This document shows positions 36,200 through 48,231 of a stretch of 64,000 nucleotides of DNA, in pieces. Under the pieces are notes generated by a model. That model worked only from the letters and a program-made list of their open reading frames with translations. It did no database searches and had not been told where the DNA came from. Each line of letters starts with the position of its first letter. Positions within the stretch are counted from its first letter, which is position 1. This DNA comes from Phellopilus nigrolimitatus. Taxonomy: Eukaryota; Basidiomycota; Agaricomycetes; Hymenochaetales; Hymenochaetaceae. Where the stretch lies: assembly GCA_021029095.1 (NCBI GenBank), contig JAJOHG010000032.1, positions 186,001 to 250,000 of the forward strand, written 5' to 3'. A program made the position numbers and the translations under genes.

Positions 36200-39095
36200 C
36201 TAAGGTGTACATAAAGTCGTATCGTAGTCGCCTGACCCATCAGAAGGGCCAAAGGCTGGTATACTTGGTATCCGCACCGGAATGCCTGACGACATCTTGC
36301 GCCGTCTCTCGCCGACCTTCCAAATGACATCCTTCAACTCGTCGACCACATCCGTGCCAGGGCCCCACGATGCGCGAGACGCCGAGCGCTCTGCATCGTC
36401 GTCTTCCAGGTGTGCTGCGAGTCCACGCCCGGTCATGCTATCGCGCTTAGGACTTCATAAGCTTGATGCGCTCCTCTCGCGACAGCTTGGAGCGCTCGCG
36501 CGTGAAGGACGCGAGGGCAACGGAATCGCTCTCGAAGACCTGCTCAACGCCCGGCGGAGGGAGGTGCGACGAGGTGGCTGTAAGCAGGAGATGCTGCGTC
36601 GCATCATCCTCGTCGCGCTCGAGCAATGGCGTACCAGCCCTACTCTGGAGGCGCGCTGCGATAACACTGTCGAGCGACGGAAGCGTCGGGAAGATGGGGC
36701 TGCCTTCATCCGGGGTGTACGGGCCTATGTCAATCTTGTCATACGAGTCGCCAGAGCTTTCGCTTCCTGTATGCTTCCTGACATGCCTGAATGGGAGCAC
36801 GACAGTGTTCTCCTCCTCGGAAGGCTCGCTGGGAGGTTGCGTACTTCTGCGTCTGGCCTCGAAAACATCCAGTAAAGCAGTCTTCCCACGCTCACACTCG
36901 CGCAAAGCATGACCAAGTTCACGGCGCAGCTGCTCGTATGTCTGCAAGATGGCTTGCTCGGCACCTTCCACATCCAACGCTCCTTGCGAAGACGAAGACG
37001 AAGGATCCGCGGTGAGCTCTCCACGTAATTCTTCAACGCATTCCGCCAGACGATCTCGCGCATCATTCATTGAAGATGTGATGGCATCAACATGAGAGGC
37101 AAATCGTGCCATCCCACTGGGTGCAGGGGCAAAGGACTTGCCATCCGCTGGTGAGGGCATCGACTGCCAATCTAACGGCATAGACAGCTTGAAAGGGCGA
37201 GGTGGAGTTTTGCGTTCCTCAGCACTGCCAAGTGGCGGGAAAGACGCATCGGCCAATTCGCTGTTGGACTCCACCTTAGGGCTGGCCTCCGGTGTAGGCT
37301 GTCCGTCTTGTCTGCTCAGACGGTCTGCTTCGGTAAGCGCGTCGTTGAGCCTTGCAGCCGCATCCTCGAGGGTAGACGAAAGGAGGGCCGTTACGCTTCG
37401 CACATTCTCCCAATACGTCTCGTCTTCGGCATCATCGTTGAAGCGAAGCGCGAGGAGGTGTGCACAGGCATACCGGCGCGACGCAAGCGCGCCGTGAAGT
37501 GCGTGGTGAAGAGCCGAGAGCGAAAGCGGGTGCCTGTTCGTATTCATCGCCGTGAAGCGGGAGGACGACAGGGAGGAGGGCGGGGAAAGGTACGGTGGAA
37601 TACGCAGAGAAGGCGCAGAACGCGAGGGCGTCAACCTCAACCCCAACGCCTCGGCGCCACTCGTTCGGCGTTTATGGCGCAAGTGGAGAGCAGCCGTGCC
37701 AAAATTGTCCTTGGGCAGGTCGCGCTCGTCAATTGAAATGTCAACTGAGTTTTCATCCTCCTCTTCTTCATCAGCCTCGGGCACTTGTGGTAAAGGGGAC
37801 GGCGAAGGCGAGCTAGACACCGACGTAACGGGAGGGGAAGGGGTCTGAATCTCCATAAAAGTGGTCAGATCAGAACGCCTCCGATCCCGTTTTCGCAGTA
37901 CAGAGGATGTGCGAGCGTTGGCTCCAGTCAGAGATATATTAGAACCATTCCACGTTTGCCGCTTTTCGGATACAGAGGTGCGCGGAGTCGGAGACCGCGG
38001 AACAGCATTCTCAAACAAAGACAAGTGTTTGCGTTGAGGAGTCGAAGGAGGCCTGGGCTGCAGGGAGAACGCAGGCTTGATAGGGGATGGGGGAGCGTAC
38101 ATCTCGGATAACTGAGACAGCTCCCTGGGAGACGCCAAAGCAGCAAGGAGAGGCCGGACATTGTCGCATTGATGTTGCGTCGTGAGTAAGGTCGAATGAA
38201 GGGATATGCGAAGTGCAGACGAAGGGGTCGGTTGCGCGGATGAAGACGGGGTATAATATACACTGCAATTTCGCGCGTGAGCAACTTATTTGACGAGAAT
38301 GACCCGGCCACATCGACATACCTGCGTTCCTCTCTTTCAACGATCGTAATGGCATCATTGACAGCGGCGTCCCACGACGTGCCCGCAGCCTTCAGGCCTT
38401 CCAGGGACTCAAACACCTGGTTGACGTAGTTCTGCTTCGCAGAAGCAGCGCTTGTCTTGACGAACGAGAAGGACGTGACCAGCGCCAGCAGCGCGGCTAT
38501 GCGGTGCTGGTTCATGAGCGCGGCGAGGCCGATGAAGATGAAGGCGCTCGAGAGCGACTTGAGGTCCTGGTCGGACTTCTCGACAGCATTCGGTTGCGGG
38601 GTCTTCAGTTCGCCGGGCAGAGTGCGGTCGGGCGAGGAGACACGCGAGCGCGAGTGAGGAGCGAGGGGCGAGGGGGAAACGGAAGAAGAGAGCAGACTAG
38701 AAGAAATCAGGTCGTACTTGAATCGTTCAGCAAAGTCGTCAATGGGAGAGGGGAACACGTTTCGGACGGTCGAGGACCATCGTCGCAGCGACTAGATACG
38801 CGCGCGTTAGCAGCAGAACGTCACATTTTCAGACAGGATGGATCTAAATACCTCGAAGGTGCCGAGCAGGGACGACAAGGGCAGCTCTATACACGAGTCC
38901 GTTGCCGAGTCCTCGGGTTCATCGTCAGAACCGCTTGTGAACGCCCCCGGAACGCGTTCAGGTCTGTCTCCAGATTCTTAACAGCCACAAATAAGAAAAG
39001 AATGAGAATGAGCGATTCCAAACGCAGATAGAGTGAATAGCCGAACCTCTCAAGTATTCGTCCAAAGGATGCTCGTCGTACAGAGCTTGTGCCAT
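36200..39095 (-). CDS. Vezatin/Inp2-like myosin-binding membrane protein
   Basis: Resembles the fungal vezatin/Inp2 type of membrane-anchored protein, a family tied to myosin-driven organelle (peroxisome) inheritance; the assignment is from memory of the family, not a search. The start at 39095 gives MAQALYDEHPLDEYLR. The next exon contains DEPEDSATDSCIELPLSSLL, then SLRRWSSTVRNVFP and the family-like FKYDLISSSLLSSSVSPSPL. A hydrophobic hairpin (LSSAFIFIGLAALMNQ and IAALLALVTSFSFV) is the likely membrane anchor near 38540-38460. The large last exon is disordered with helical segments (LRRELGHALRECERGKTALL) and ends LSREERIKLMKS at 36447. A further segment in another frame (DVVDELKDVIWKVGERRRKM, 36436-36200) looks like the true C-terminus, but I found no canonical splice joining it. 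Confidence 0.6.
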
Positions 39096-39579
39096 GAAAC
39101 CAGACCCTTTGGTCTCGGTAATCGCTGTGGTGCGCGGTGTTCAACAGTGCGTTCGATAATGTTGTGTTAGTCGAGAGCGCGACGGCAAACGACCTCAGGA
39201 AACGGCGAGCGCGTTGAGGAATCGCGGAGGGAGGAGGTGAGGGGAGGAAAAGGAATGAATTATTCAGAAATTCGGGGGCCGGAACCGTGAACACGCTCCT
39301 GATCCGGCTGTCGTCCGAACTTCACACGCCTCTGCCGGGCTGCGCGACACTTAAAAATGTTTAAGATTATTCGGCACGCTCTTAAAGTAAGTATACTCGA
39401 ACAGAAGTATGCGATACATGCAATGCTATGATAAGAACGGGATGGATGCAATGATACATATTATGCAGGCAGTCAGGTGGGTGATGCAGGAGAGCAGTCA
39501 AAAGCAAGGAACAGAACGAGAAAAAAAAATGGAAAAGAAAAGGGGAACAATAGCAGGCGCGCTCATCCCGAACCCAGTA
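39096..39579. other. Spacer between two minus-strand genes
   Basis: About 480 bases with nothing coding. It holds the 5' flank of the vezatin-like gene and the 3' flank of the START-domain gene. Confidence 0.55.
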
Positions 39580-42500
39580 CTAGTGTCTCCGCACAACAGC
39601 GATCTGGAAGTCCCACCCGCCCACAATATACTTCATCTCGACCAGCCGCTTGATCTCCCGCCACCCGGGCTCGACCGCGCCGAGCCCTCCGCCGGGCGCG
39701 CGCGTCACGCCGTACGGGACGTCCCCGAGGTCCGTCACGACGTAAATGAAGTCCGCGGGGGACAGCAGCGAGCGCAGGAGCGAGCCGAGGAGGAACGCGA
39801 TCAGCACGGCCGCGATGAGCGTCGAGACCGAGTAGCGCTGCGTCGTTGCGGACCGGACGACGGCGAGCGCAGACGCGGTCGCCCCGTTCGCGTTCAGTGA
39901 GGATGGCGTAGACACTGCCGCGGTCGCGAGCGGCGGCGTACCGTCATTCTCAGGTGGCGGAGTGGGTGCAGGCGACGGGAACGAACCGGGTGCCTTCGGC
40001 GTGCTCAAACTGGGCGTCGAGCTGCCCGACCCTATTCTCAGCAACGACAGTGACGGCTGGTACGAGCCCAGGAAACCGAAGAAGCCGCGGTTTGCATCCG
40101 CAGGTAGCATTTCTGGCTTTTCCTCCGCAGGGGTCTGCTGGCCCGGTGACTGTTGCGGGCACCCTGCTCGTGAGATCTCTCGACAACGCCTGGAGTAGAG
40201 TGATAGCTTACCTCAGAGAAATCGGCTCTGATGCTTTCGTCGTCTTTTGCGTCGTTGTCTGAGGGCTCATCTTGCTTTAAGGATGTGGACGAGCCCTGAG
40301 CGCCCGTCTCAGCAGTTATCGGCTCGTATAGGGAGTCCTCGACAGCCAAGGGACTTGCGAGCTGTTTAGGCAAAACGAGCGTGTCTCCGCCTTCTTGCAA
40401 ATGTATCCTGCAGTCCCCGCAAATTAGTCATCGAAGTTATCCGCCAACAAAATAAACTCACCTTGAAAGAAGACCAGCGCTAGCTTCGTCACCCGCAGCG
40501 CCCTTAAACACATCCTTCTCGCTCCCCACAACCGCGGCCAACCCGTCGACCAGCACGACCTTCTTCCCCTTCTTCTGCTTCTCCGCGTCCAGCGGCTGGA
40601 CCTCCACCCGCACAAGCGCGTGCTTGTCCCTCTCCAGGTCGCGGAGCCACGGCGGCTTCGGCGGCGCGCCGCGCGTCTCGCCGGTCAGCGGGTCCTCCAC
40701 GGCGGGCACGCCGTACTGCGCCGTCGGGAGCGTGAGCCGCACGAGGTGCCGCACGGGCGTCTCGACGCCCGCGCTCGGGATGTGCAGCGGCGAGGGCGGC
40801 AGCACGCACACGCTGTGCGCGATGGGGAGCACCGCGCCCGCGTCCGGCGCAGACCGCACGTCCGCGCCGAGTCGCGACAGAAGCACGGGCTGCTGGGGAT
40901 CGGCCCGCGCCTCGATGCGCGAGGCGAGCCGCACCTCGTACCCTTCCGGATACGTCCGGAGGTCGACGACGAGCTCCGCGACGACGAAGTCGGCCGGGAC
41001 GGCGTGGCCCCTGTTATCCCGCCCGATGGAAAACGCGGAGGTTGCGCTGCGCATCGCCTCTCGAGACCGGGACCTGACGGCGAGTGAGCCGGCGGGCGTG
41101 GCCGCGGGCGTGGACGAGATCCTCCTGTGCCGCCGCGAGGGGCTCGACGAGGGCGTGCCGTCCTCGCGAGGCCGGCGGACCACCTCCGGCGAGCTCGGGC
41201 GCGACGGGAGCCCGGCCCTGCCCGGGCGCGGCGTTGTCTGCGACCTAGACCGCTCCGTCTCGCCGTCCTCCGAGTTCGGCGACTCCGACTCCGCCGGCGC
41301 GCCGTCGAGCGCGACGAGCACGTCCGCGCAGAAGACCCTGCTGCCCAGCGCGAGCCTGCTGCCGAGCAGCGTCGTCTCCTCGCTCTCCCTGCGCAGCGCC
41401 CACGCGCCCTCGGCCACGTCCCACGCGTCGCGCGCGAGGCGGAAGCCCGCCGCGGGGACGCGCACAGCGGGGGCGGGCGCGACGCCGCGCATGTACGCCT
41501 CGAGCGCGAGCACGGCGCGCGGGAGCGCCGCGTTGATCATCGAGTTGAACGCGACGGGCACCGCGCCCGCGTGGTCGACGGCGACGAGGCGCGTGCAGCG
41601 CGTCGACGGGATCGCGTAGTTCTCCGCAGTGTACGGGTCGAGCGTCTCCACGACCCACGCGTCGACGAACGTGTGCCCCACGGGCAGCGCGTACGGGTTG
41701 TACTTCGCCGGTGCGAACGCCGTGGCCGCGGCGGGGCTGAAGGACGCGGAGACGCAGTATATCGTGCTCGGCACGCCCGAGGGGCTCTGCGCCCCGCCGG
41801 TACCCAGCGCCGAGCCGTCAGCCGCGGCAAGCTTGTCCTCCCGCGCGACGAGCGACGCCAGGTACATCCCGCGGTCCCTGAACGGGAACCCGCCCTTCGC
41901 GACGAGGAACGCGGTGTGGCAGTCCCCGCCGTACTCCTCGAAGACCGTTGCCGAGCCGAAGCGGTCGTCCCACTGCTTGCGGCAGTCGTAGCTGACGATT
42001 GCCGCTGCGACCTCCTCGGCGGCGACGCCCTCGATGACGCGCTCGGCCCTGTGCACGGGGACGGCCGGCGAGATCTCGGGCGACAGCCGCCGCCGGATCG
42101 TCAGGTCGCTGTCGGCGATCGCCGTCCAGCCGTCGCGGAACGTGCCGCGGTGGTACCCCTGGGCGAACGCGAGTGCGTCGAGCGCATAGTGCATGGGCCG
42201 CTTCTCTGCAGGGAACAACGCCGCGTCGTCCACCGGGGCTACCGGCGGCGAGAAGACCGCGACCGCCTGTTGCGTGGTACTCGTGACCTGCTCCATCGCG
42301 GCCGTGAAGAAGTTGGACAGCGGGCTCGGCACCTTCGGGTACGCGGGCGCAGCCTGCGCGGACTGCCACCGTCTGTGCGACGACGACGCGCCCGCCTCGG
42401 CGCCCGAGTCGCTCGAGTCGTTTCCGTCTTCGCGCTCCCCGCGCCGCCTGCGGATGACGCCCAGCACGGGCGGCTGGTCGAGCGGGATGCGCACGGGCCT

Positions 42501-45236
42501 AACGCGCTTCTGCTTCACAAGCGACTTCACCTCCGCCTCGGGGAGCTCCTCAACATCGATGCCCACGCGTTTGCCGTTGACCATGACAACGCCCTTTTCC
42601 TTGCCCGCGGTGAACGGCGCGCGCCGCACGATGGCCAGAAGCCGCTCGTCGCTGTTGAACGCGATGTCGTGCCCCACCGTCAACCAGAGCCCGCCCCCTC
42701 CGGCGGACAGACGGTGCCGGCGCAGGCATGAGATGGACTGCGGCGGCGGGTCGATCACGATGTCGAGCGACGTCGCCCACGTGTCGATGTCGCAGCGCAG
42801 CTCGCACTCCACGGAGGCGGACGTCGCGTTCTCGCTCCGCTGTGGCGTGATCATGCCCTGCGTCTGCGCACCGTCGACCGAATTCTGGCGCGCGTGCGCC
42901 GCGCCCGGCGCGTCCGCCGGCGCCGCGCGGCGCGAGGCCGCGGGCTCGTACTCGACGCGAAACACGCCGCGCTCGTGGTCGTAGCGCTGGCTCGTCGCGC
43001 GCGCGCCGCCGAGGCGCGACACTACGGGCGGGCCGCCGCAGCGGATCGCGAACTCGCCGATGCCCGCGACGGCGGCGATCATCTGCTGGGGGACGGTCGC
43101 CTTGCCCGTCCAGCCCTTCGGGTCGGACTGCTCGAGCAGCGTGAGCTGCGTCGTCGTCGGGCTGAGCGCCTCGATCGCCCAGCCCTGCAGGTCGACCTGC
43201 GTGCGGATCGTGCCGAGCTCGGCCGGCTCGATCGCGGGGAAAAGGTGCGCGTCCTCCATCGAGAACCCGAAGACGTGCACGGCCGCGGGCGCCTTGTACA
43301 CCGTCTTGAGCACGACCGCGTCGCGCCCGACGACGGGCCACGCGGGCTTCGTCTTGTAGTGCCACAGCTCGGAGAGCTCGTTGACGTCCTCGAGCAGCGT
43401 CGCGTCGTCGTACTGCCTGTCCCAGTGTGCGCGCGCGCCGGGCGTTACGACGGCGCTGTAGAGGTCCCACAGCCCGATCCCGACGAACGTCGCCTCTGCC
43501 TTGTACACGACGAGCGTCGGGTCGATCGAATCGAGCTGCGTGACCGAGACGCCACGCACCTCGGTGTCTATGAGCAATGGCCGTCAGGGGGGAGGGAGTA
43601 CTGTAAAATGTAATCAAGTCATAAAAACACACTTTGCTTCCACTTGGCCTCCGGTTCTTGCAACAGTGACGAGAAATATATGTAGTTCCGGCGCACGCGC
43701 GCGAGTATGCTTTTATCAAACGCCGGCCCGCGGGGCACAACGCTGGCGCCCGAGTCCGTGCGCAGCAGCGCGGGCTTCCGGAGCGACGCCGCCGAGCCCG
43801 CAGACGCCTCGCTCTCGGCGGTCGCGGCCGACGCGCCTGCGGTGTTCAGACTAACGTCCGCCGCGCTCGCCGCGTCCTGCAGGAGCTGTCCGGCCACCGC
43901 GGACGCCTGCAGGTCGCGCTGCACGCGGTCCTCGAGCGCGTGCGCAAGGCCGTTGAGCCGCACGCCGCGCAGCACGCCGGAGAACTCGAGCACGAGCTGC
44001 ACGCGCAGCACCGCGTGCGCGTCGGGCAGCGGCGCGTGGCGCACCTGGAAGCAGACCTTCGCGCCGCCGCCGCCACAGCGGCTCGCACTCGCGGTCCACG
44101 GCAGCTGCGCGACGGCCTCGGCGGACGCGCGCGTCGCGAGGCGGATGTCCCAGCCGTCCGGAGACGGCAGCAGGATCTCGACGCTGCGCTGGAGGCGGCG
44201 CTGCTCCTTGAGCGCGTGAAGCTCGTCCAGCCCATGCATTACCGGGGTGCTGTCCTGCTCTTCGGGCACGACGGCGTAGTCGACGGACAGCGCATCCCGG
44301 CCGACGTCGAACGCCACCCGCTCGATGGCGACCCCGAAGCCGTACGCGGCCAGCACGGGCGTCCGCGCCTGCCGGTTCTTCACGGTGTCGAGGAGGCCGA
44401 GCGCCATCGTCGCGAGCTGCTGCGGGATGCTGTTGGGCGTGCCGATGTTCCACACCGTCTTGAGATCGTGCTGCCAGAAGCAGGTGATGCGTATGCGTTT
44501 GGAGCGCGTCTCCGGCGCCACGACCTGTATGCACCATGCAAACACTGCGCCGCGCACACGATTAATTCGGAATCAGCAAGTGGCGCGCAAGCGTAGATTA
44601 AATAGAGATCAGACGAACAATCCACATGCGAGCGAACGTAAGGCGGCGCCGGCCGCAGGTACGCCGGCTCGTCGGGCGACCGGGGCAGCGACGTCGACAC
44701 GTCGATGAGCGTCGTCGCATCGCAGAACGTGCGCGAAATCATAACGGCGTCCCGCGGGCTGCAAGCCATGAGCCAGCGCGCCCAGCAGCGCGGCGCGAAG
44801 GGAAGACACTCACCTCGCAGGCCAGCCGAGCGTGAACCGGGTCTGCACAATGCGTGTCGCAGGGTCATGCATCTCGAGCACCCGCGCGGCCTCGACGGCG
44901 GGGTCCCACTCCGCGCGCAGCTCCGGCGTGCCGAGCACCGCGCGCCACGCGTCGAGGTCGCCCGCGCCCGTGGGCACGGGCACGTCGAGAGCGACGCGGT
45001 GCACATCGCCGCGCCCCGTCGCCTTGCGGTGGACGGCGACGTCGCCCAACTCGGGGCGCAGCCGCGCGCGGGCGCGAGCGGTGCCAGCCGCCGCCGCCGC
45101 CACTGGTAGCGGCGGCGGCGGCGGAGCCCTCGCGCGCGGGGACGGGCACGCGCTTCCAGGAGGGGCTCTGTGCGGAGGTGAGGTGCGTGCGGAAGTTCGC
45201 CACTGCATCGTCCAGCGCGGCGCTCCATGTTTCTCG
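39580..45236 (-). CDS. Giant protein with three START-like domains and a C-terminal membrane span
   Basis: Probable lipid-binding or transfer protein tethered to a membrane; the ligand is unknown. Domain 1 spans about 45080-44540 (LDAWRAVLGTPELRAEWDPA, RDAVMISRTFCDATTLIDVS, CIQVVAPETRSKRIRITCFW). Domain 2 begins at about 43577 (LWDLYSAVVTPGARAHWDRQ, AWPVVGRDAVVLKTVYKAP). Domain 3 lies at about 42150-41480 (VSYDCRKQWDDRFGSATVFE, GGFPFRDRGMYLASLVARED, STRCTRLVAVDHAGAVPVAF). Each shows the START pattern of a W-D pair followed by an R-D segment. An acidic linker leads to a last exon with one hydrophobic helix (STLIAAVLIAFLLGSLL) and a ~60-residue tail ending QIAVVRRH. The 5' end is uncertain: LRETWSAALDDAVANFRTHL fits a first exon, but a GC-rich repeat around 45100 changes frame. 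The third codon position is strongly GC. Confidence 0.78.
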
Positions 45237-45707
45237 CAGTCTGGACGCAGCGGTTTGTTTTGGGGGATATTTATTTCTAGGTCAGCTGGCGGAAGTGGTT
45301 GGAAGGAGGCGCGGCGGCGCACCGGTGGCCATCGAGAGTCATCAATGCGAAACGGGGATGTGGCGGGGTCGTGGTCGCTGTCGACGTCGATGAGTACGAA
45401 GCTGGCAGTGACACAGACAATGTCAATGTCATGCATTCCACGACGAATGGGGCGCACGTGTCTGCAACGCGTGACCCGCCCGCGTGACTTCGCCTCAATC
45501 GAATTTTCTTTTTTCTTTTCGTTTCTTTTCTTTTCTTTTCTTTCAGCATTCGCCTCTTGCGCGCTGACCAAGAACTTGAACTGTTACGTCATAAGGCAGG
45601 CGTCGTGAGAATGAGATTCTCATGCTCGACTTTGAGCTCCCCTACTCTCTCCTTTTCCTCGCCCTCTTTTCTCTAATCCATATATAATTTCTTGAAAAAG
45701 CGTCGCT
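45237..45707. other. Divergent spacer with a CT-rich tract
   Basis: Upstream region of the START gene (minus) and of the small plus-strand ORF. A TTTCTTTT-type microsatellite lies at about 45505-45545. No gene seen. Confidence 0.5.
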
Positions 45708-46197
45708 ATGGGCCGACCACTGTTCTCAACCTTGATCGCGCCTGCTGAGCCGGTTCGCGCCGCCGAGGTGAAAACACCAACATGCGAGCGCTGGAGCAGC
45801 GCCAACGCCTTCGACCCGGACGCAGGACGAGTTCTTCGACAGCGCGAATGCTGTCTATGAGGCCCCTTTGTCGCAGGCACGTTCCCTCCCAACTACACAG
45901 ACGCGCGCGAGCCCCCTGGGCAGCCTCCGCGCCGCTGATGCTGCTACACCGACAACATCCCAGTCCGCGTATCCCTCACCGCCTGCGACAACACCCCAGT
46001 CGGCGCCCGTGCCTCCGGCATCTGCTCCGCCCGCGCCCCCGGCGCCAGACTCGCTCGCGGCGGGTGGGTTCGATTTCATGGCGACCAGCTTCGACGACTT
46101 CACGTCGATGTTCGGGCGGGAAGACGAGCTGTTCAGCGACCGCGACTTCGGGTCGTGGTTCAACAGCGACCTCGGGATGCTCGACGCGTCGAATTGA
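45708..46197 (+). CDS. Small protein with acidic/aromatic C-terminus, model incomplete
   Basis: The C-terminal frame is open from about 45781 to a stop at 46195-46197. It encodes TQDEFFDSANAVYEAPLSQA, a Ser/Thr/Pro/Ala-rich middle, and a striking acidic-hydrophobic tail (GFDFMATSFDDFTSMFGRED, then LFSDRDFGSWFNSDLGML). The tail resembles a transcriptional activation domain. No ATG lies in this frame. An ATG at 45708 (MGRPL) could splice in with a ~70-base intron, but that join is speculative. No DNA-binding domain was found, so this may be a small co-activator or the last exon of something larger. Confidence 0.4.
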
Positions 46198-48231
46198 CTC
46201 AGTGTGCCGCGCCCCTTCCGCCTTCTGTTCTTGATCTCCCTGTACGTAGCTGCTATCGCTGTCCTCGCTTGCTTTGTTTTTCGTTGCTCTTCGCGCTTAT
46301 CCTCAATCTAAGTTTGTATATCCCCTCGCTCCGGCAGTAGCTCTCCTCACTTGTTTTCTTCGTGTCTTGTCTTTTGTCTTTTAGTCGAATCTTTGCTCCC
46401 GTTTCCTATCTGTGCGCTCTTGCCTCGCTTGCTCTTCTTTCTTATTTATTGTATGCGTTTCCTTAGCAAACTCGCTCTTCTATTCTCGTTTCTCTGCTAC
46501 CTTCGTTTCGGTTCATAATGTGGATAGCTAGCCAGCTTAGAGCGCGCGCTCTCTCTTCTCCTATTCGATTTGTGTGAGCACCCCTTGTCTACCCTGCTGT
46601 TTGTTTTACCTTCGTCCACCCCCATGCGATAATTAGCTCATACACCCACCCTCCTTCCCCTCCTCCCCCCACTACCGTCTGTCCATTACATGTCCTAAAA
46701 GGATCAGCTCGGATGTCCGCTCCCTTCCCCGCCTCCGCGCGCGCGCGCGCTCTCCTCATTCCTTTTTGGCTCATTTTACTTACTAATTAGCAGCCACCGT
46801 CTGCACACTTGACCACGGTTCGGTGTAGCAATTTCCTCTGTGCGATCTGGACTCTGGACTCTGGACTCGGGCGCATTGCCCGGGGGCTGTTGGCTGTTTT
46901 GTTTGGCGTGCAGCGGCTGTTTTTCTATTTTCTAATTAGCTTTCCGCGTATCTGCGTGGCGCGGCCGGCGACGCTGTGAGGTTATTTCGCGTTTTCTTTC
47001 GATAGAGAAGCGCTGATCACGCTGCTAAAGTTTGCGATGGCTAAACTGCAAACGGACATTTCTGTCTTTTTCCCGGCGAGCGGATTGAAGGCACCTCATA
47101 AATTGTAACGACAAATGGCGGTCCGGCTGCCCCGTATCGACGCTCTTCAAATTTGTTTATATGTAGTAGTTAAAATGTGGTCACTTAATCCGCTGCGCAG
47201 GCTCCATGCCGGAGTTGCGTATGCTCGTCCATAACGCAGGGAGATTCCATCACTGGCTTTCTTATGAACGCCCTAGTCGTTATAAGATTCTTCGAAGGCT
47301 TCGGAGGTCCATCGCAACAGGAAAGAAAAGCCGCCGCATCGTGAAGGTATAGTCACAATTTCTCGATGCGCCAGGCGTCAAACTACGCGACGCATGCAAT
47401 TTAGTTATAGTAGCAAACAGTCGATGGACTCCTGACGTCTTAAATGCTATACATGTAGTTGCAAGGCACTGATGAAAGCGAGCGTATACGATCTGAAAAT
47501 ACTGTAATGACGGACGTGTTTATTTACTACTTATCTCTTATCTGGGAGCTGCACACACACATACACCGCCAACTGAGTCAAATGTTGTTAAGACAGACAG
47601 AGGTATACGCCTTAGAAGTGTCAGAAATAGTGTTGAATAATGGATTGTGGAAATGTTGATATGGGATTTTTTGGAAAAACATAATTGAAATGTATTAATT
47701 AAATACACGTATTATGTTCGGGGCAAACTGGCGAAAAAACGGAAAATTTTCTAGTGAATTAAGATTTACATTGCTGTAATTTGGAGAATATGATACAAGC
47801 TTCATTATTGCTACAACAAATGTTGATATAAGGCTTGCGCCATGTTGTAGTGTCGATGGGCTGCAAGATTGGTATTATAGTTTGTACTTATTTAAGCAAG
47901 ACTTTCCCGGATGTTGGATGAAGATTTGCCGACAAATGCTTTTTAGACATTTTCGGAGACATCCGAGTGATGTATCCTGGAGGTATTCAAACAACCACAA
48001 CAAAAAAATATTCATCTTATATAAGAAAACATGTAGTAACTACACAAGGCAGAGGTGCTAAAAGTTATGTACAGCAACAACATGATTTTGACCATAAAAA
48101 TACGAGCGGCAAGTAACAAAGTTTATGTAATCTGTGAGTTTTTATTTTTTCTGTTCACACAAACTTGTGCGCTGTCGCACTTTGACTCCTACCAACTGTG
48201 CGACGTCTTCCTATATGTTCTTCTCAGCCTC
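46198..48231. other. Long gene-poor region
   Basis: Begins with a pyrimidine-rich 3' flank, with a short GGACTCT tandem (three copies) at about 46853-46869. From 47000 on the sequence is AT-rich and has no coding signal. One TACATGTA palindrome lies at 47450. Confidence 0.55.

Noticed and set aside
39100..39294. Upstream extension of the vezatin-like gene with a hydrophobic segment
   Set aside because: The frame lacks an ATG. The alternative start at 39095 gives a sensible N-terminus that splices in phase into the next exon.
41127..42731. Very long Arg-rich ORFs opposite the START gene
   Set aside because: Antisense and alternate-frame shadows caused by high GC at third codon positions. No domain recognised.
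45788..46234. Arg-rich 150-codon plus-strand ORF
   Set aside because: A composition artefact in another frame over the acidic ORF ending at 46197.
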